NCBI RefSeq assembly: GCF_014842265.1
Contig: NZ_JACYVI010000001.1
Coordinates: 1-64,000 of the forward strand
Length of the DNA: 64,000 nucleotides
Reading direction: 5' to 3'
Origin: Pseudomonas sp. CFBP 13711
Lineage (GTDB): Bacteria > Pseudomonadota > Gammaproteobacteria > Pseudomonadales > Pseudomonadaceae
Shown: positions 62,512-64,000 of the stretch, piece by piece
How positions within the stretch are numbered: position 1 is the first letter of the stretch
Layout: the number at the start of each line of letters is the position of its first letter
Translations under genes and position numbers: made by a program
Notes under the pieces: generated by a model
What the model saw: only the letters and a program-made list of their open reading frames with translations
Database searches by the model: none
What the model was told of the DNA's origin: nothing

Positions 62512-63684
62512 TTAGAAACCTGCCGCCGTGGCTTTATCGATCAACCAGTTCAGCGACGGGCCACGAGTGCTCACCACTTCAACCGGGCGACCTGCCAGAT
62601 TGCTGTTGATGGCTTCGTCAGGCTGGATCTGAACGCGGATGTCGGAAGACAGGTCTGCAGGGCTCAGAGCCGTGGCGCTGACGATCTTGCCGCTGTGGTC
62701 GCCGTCTTCGCCAGCGACCTGGAAGGTAACGCGAGCGCCCGGCTGTACGTCGGCGAACTGACGATAGGTGAAGCGAGCATCGACATTGGCGGCGACGTTG
62801 CGCGGGACCATCTGGAAGATCACTTGACCTTTGCTGGCGTATTGACCGTCGGCGACCAGTTGCTTGGCCACGACGCAATCGCAAGGGCTGGTCATGGTAC
62901 CGGCCAATTGACGACCGAACAGTTCTTCGATCTTGGCCGGCTGCATTTCGTCCGGGTCCAGGTTGCCTTTCAACATGTCCAGCATGCTGGTGTTGAAGGT
63001 CGCCAGCGGAGCGCCTTTGGCGACGTTGCCGTTAGGGGCGACCAGACTGGTCACAGTGCCTTCACGTGGCATGGTGACATCCAGGCTCGGCACGCTGACC
63101 AGGCCCGACGTGGAGTGGCTAACGAAGTACATGCCGTAGACCGATTTGGCGACGAAGCCGAACGCAATCACACCGACGGCGAAGATGCCGATGCTGAAGG
63201 TCACGGCACGCAGACGACCGAACGCGCTCAGGCCGCTGCCGCCGTCCTTGGATTTGCGTGCCTTGGTGAAGTTATCGCGCTGCAGGGTCGCCAGCACTTC
63301 GCCCATGCTGATGAGGTCGCCCGACAGGTGCGAAGTGATCAGATGACGCAGAGTCGAGATGTCTTGCGATTCCAGATTCTGGAACTGGCAGCCGACACGG
63401 CCGGTGCTCGAATCGATGGTGCGCACCTGCAGGTCGACGTCCATGGCCAGACCGAGGTTGTCGATCAGGAACTGCAGACGACCCTTGATGACCTCACCGA
63501 CGGCTGGACGCAGGTTGGCAGGAGCGACAAAGCTCAGACCGCCTGCGGAAAGGTCTTCGACACGCACCAGCGGGGCGTTCGGCTGACCATTGAGCAGTCG
63601 CAGTTTGGCCGGGATCTTGACCCGTGCGTGCTGACGCTGGGCTTCGGATTCATGTACGACATTGGCATTCACGGCTGTATTCAT
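62512..63684 (-). CDS. alg44: Alginate co-polymerase Alg44 (c-di-GMP receptor)
   Basis: A 390-residue protein. The N-terminal PilZ domain has QRQHARV with R17 and R21, and DLSAGGLSF with D44 and S46, the same numbered residues needed for c-di-GMP binding in P. aeruginosa Alg44. A membrane helix lies at about 170-195 (AVTFSIGIFAVGVIAFGFVAK), and an HlyD-like periplasmic part follows (SVPSLDVTMPREGTVTSLVAPNGNVAKGAPLATFN). It activates Alg8. AGGA precedes the ATG. Confidence 0.96.
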   Translation of the reverse strand: MNTAVNANVVHESEAQRQHARVKIPAKLRLLNGQPNAPLVRVEDLSAGGLSFVAPANLRPAVGEVIKGRLQFLIDNLGLAMDVDLQVRTIDSSTGRVGCQFQNLESQDISTLRHLITSHLSGDLISMGEVLATLQRDNFTKARKSKDGGSGLSAFGRLRAVTFSIGIFAVGVIAFGFVAKSVYGMYFVSHSTSGLVSVPSLDVTMPREGTVTSLVAPNGNVAKGAPLATFNTSMLDMLKGNLDPDEMQPAKIEELFGRQLAGTMTSPCDCVVAKQLVADGQYASKGQVIFQMVPRNVAANVDARFTYRQFADVQPGARVTFQVAGEDGDHSGKIVSATALSPADLSSDIRVQIQPDEAINSNLAGRPVEVVSTRGPSLNWLIDKATAAGF

Positions 63685-63737
63685 GGTGGTAATTCCTGAT
63701 TAATCGAGTTGATCCATTGTTTCGGTCAGAGGCCCGG

Positions 63738-64000
63738 TCAGACCATTGTCAGCAGCACGGCAACGAAGATGCTGCCAGCCGAGAAAGTCATGGTCCGCGA
63801 CGACCAGGTGTTGAACCAACCCTGGAAGCTGGCCATGTCGCGGCTCAGTTTTGTGTCCTGGCGGGTCCAGGACTGTCGGTCGAGACGGAAGAAGACGTAG
63901 ATCTTCATCAGTGCGCCAACGATCTGGTTGTAATAGAGAATCATCGGATAGGCCGGCCCGATCTTGTGGCCGCTGCACGACAGCAGCAGCGTCAGGATCA
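63738..64000 (-). CDS. alg8: Alginate polymerase Alg8, C-terminal part (partial)
   Basis: The frame enters from the window edge and ends at 63738. The 86 visible residues end [38 protein letters not shown] and [15 protein letters not shown], the Alg8 C-terminus with its last membrane segments. Alg8 is the GT2 polymannuronate synthase of the inner membrane. Gene order and the 53-bp gap to alg44 fit the operon; algD should be further upstream outside the window. Confidence 0.92.
   Translation of the reverse strand, partial: ILTLLLSCSGHKIGPAYPMILYYNQIVGALMKIYVFFRLDRQSWTRQDTKLSRDMASFQGWFNTWSSRTMTFSAGSIFVAVLLTMV

Overview
The window is chromosomal DNA of a Pseudomonas that is not P. aeruginosa, most like the fluorescens/syringae side of the genus. 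This rests on overall high G+C, the minus-strand alginate operon from alg8 through 44-K-E-G-X-L-I-J-F to A, the cysZ-trxB pair, the folM-folE-folX cluster, DUF3509 and DUF1244 proteins, and dispersed REP-type inverted repeats built on the GAGCTTGCTCGCG core. No rRNA, tRNA, CRISPR array, insertion sequence or prophage was seen.

Layout. 1-3.4 kb: the edge of a minus-strand gene pair and a large MalT/AlkS-type LuxR activator. 3.4-5.2 kb: a hipA-like kinase gene followed by an overlapping Xre antitoxin gene, behind three near-palindromic 14-bp operators spaced exactly 41 bp apart. 5.2-18 kb: housekeeping and signalling genes (HD-GYP phosphodiesterase, OmpA-family lipoprotein, acyltransferase, pta, SlyD, glutathione peroxidase, Old Yellow Enzyme, glycosyltransferase, CysZ, TrxB). 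18-24 kb: HopJ-like and DUF1244 genes, the pterin operon folM-folE-folX with a TGTACA-N12-TGTACA element upstream, a flavodoxin and a SDR. 24-29 kb: accessory-looking stretch with an unknown 174-aa protein, a 718-bp non-coding gap with a minus-strand terminator, and a 1147-aa toxin-like protein. 29-34.7 kb: SirB1 family protein, a leucine-dehydrogenase-like gene with a substituted catalytic lysine, a LexA-controlled yebG, psiE, a probably frameshifted small gene, a YXWGXW lipoprotein, DUF3509 and an HPF-like ribosome factor. 34.9-39 kb: a Fur-boxed fecI-fecR-TonB receptor iron uptake unit. 39-49.8 kb: AraC and LysR regulators, a DMT transporter, a 2-ketoaldonate reductase and an OprM/FUSC/DUF1656/HlyD efflux cassette. 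50-64 kb: the alginate operon, cut at alg8 by the window end; algD must lie beyond.

How the genes work together. Alg8/Alg44 polymerise mannuronate under c-di-GMP control (the PilZ residues of Alg44 are intact). AlgK, AlgE, AlgX, AlgG and AlgL form the periplasmic and outer membrane export, epimerisation and quality-control machine. AlgI, AlgJ, AlgF and AlgX acetylate the polymer, and AlgA makes GDP-mannose precursor. A REP-type inverted repeat sits inside this operon between algL and algI. FecI/FecR and the STN-domain receptor form a cell-surface signalling system. FolM, FolE and FolX make tetrahydromonapterin.

The least explained pieces are the 24-29 kb toxin-like region, the triple operator of the hipA-xre unit, the CarH/LitR-like element before folM, the Lys-to-Thr change in the leucine dehydrogenase, and the broken gene at 32.3 kb. 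All family calls come from reading the sequence and from memory of families; no database search was run.
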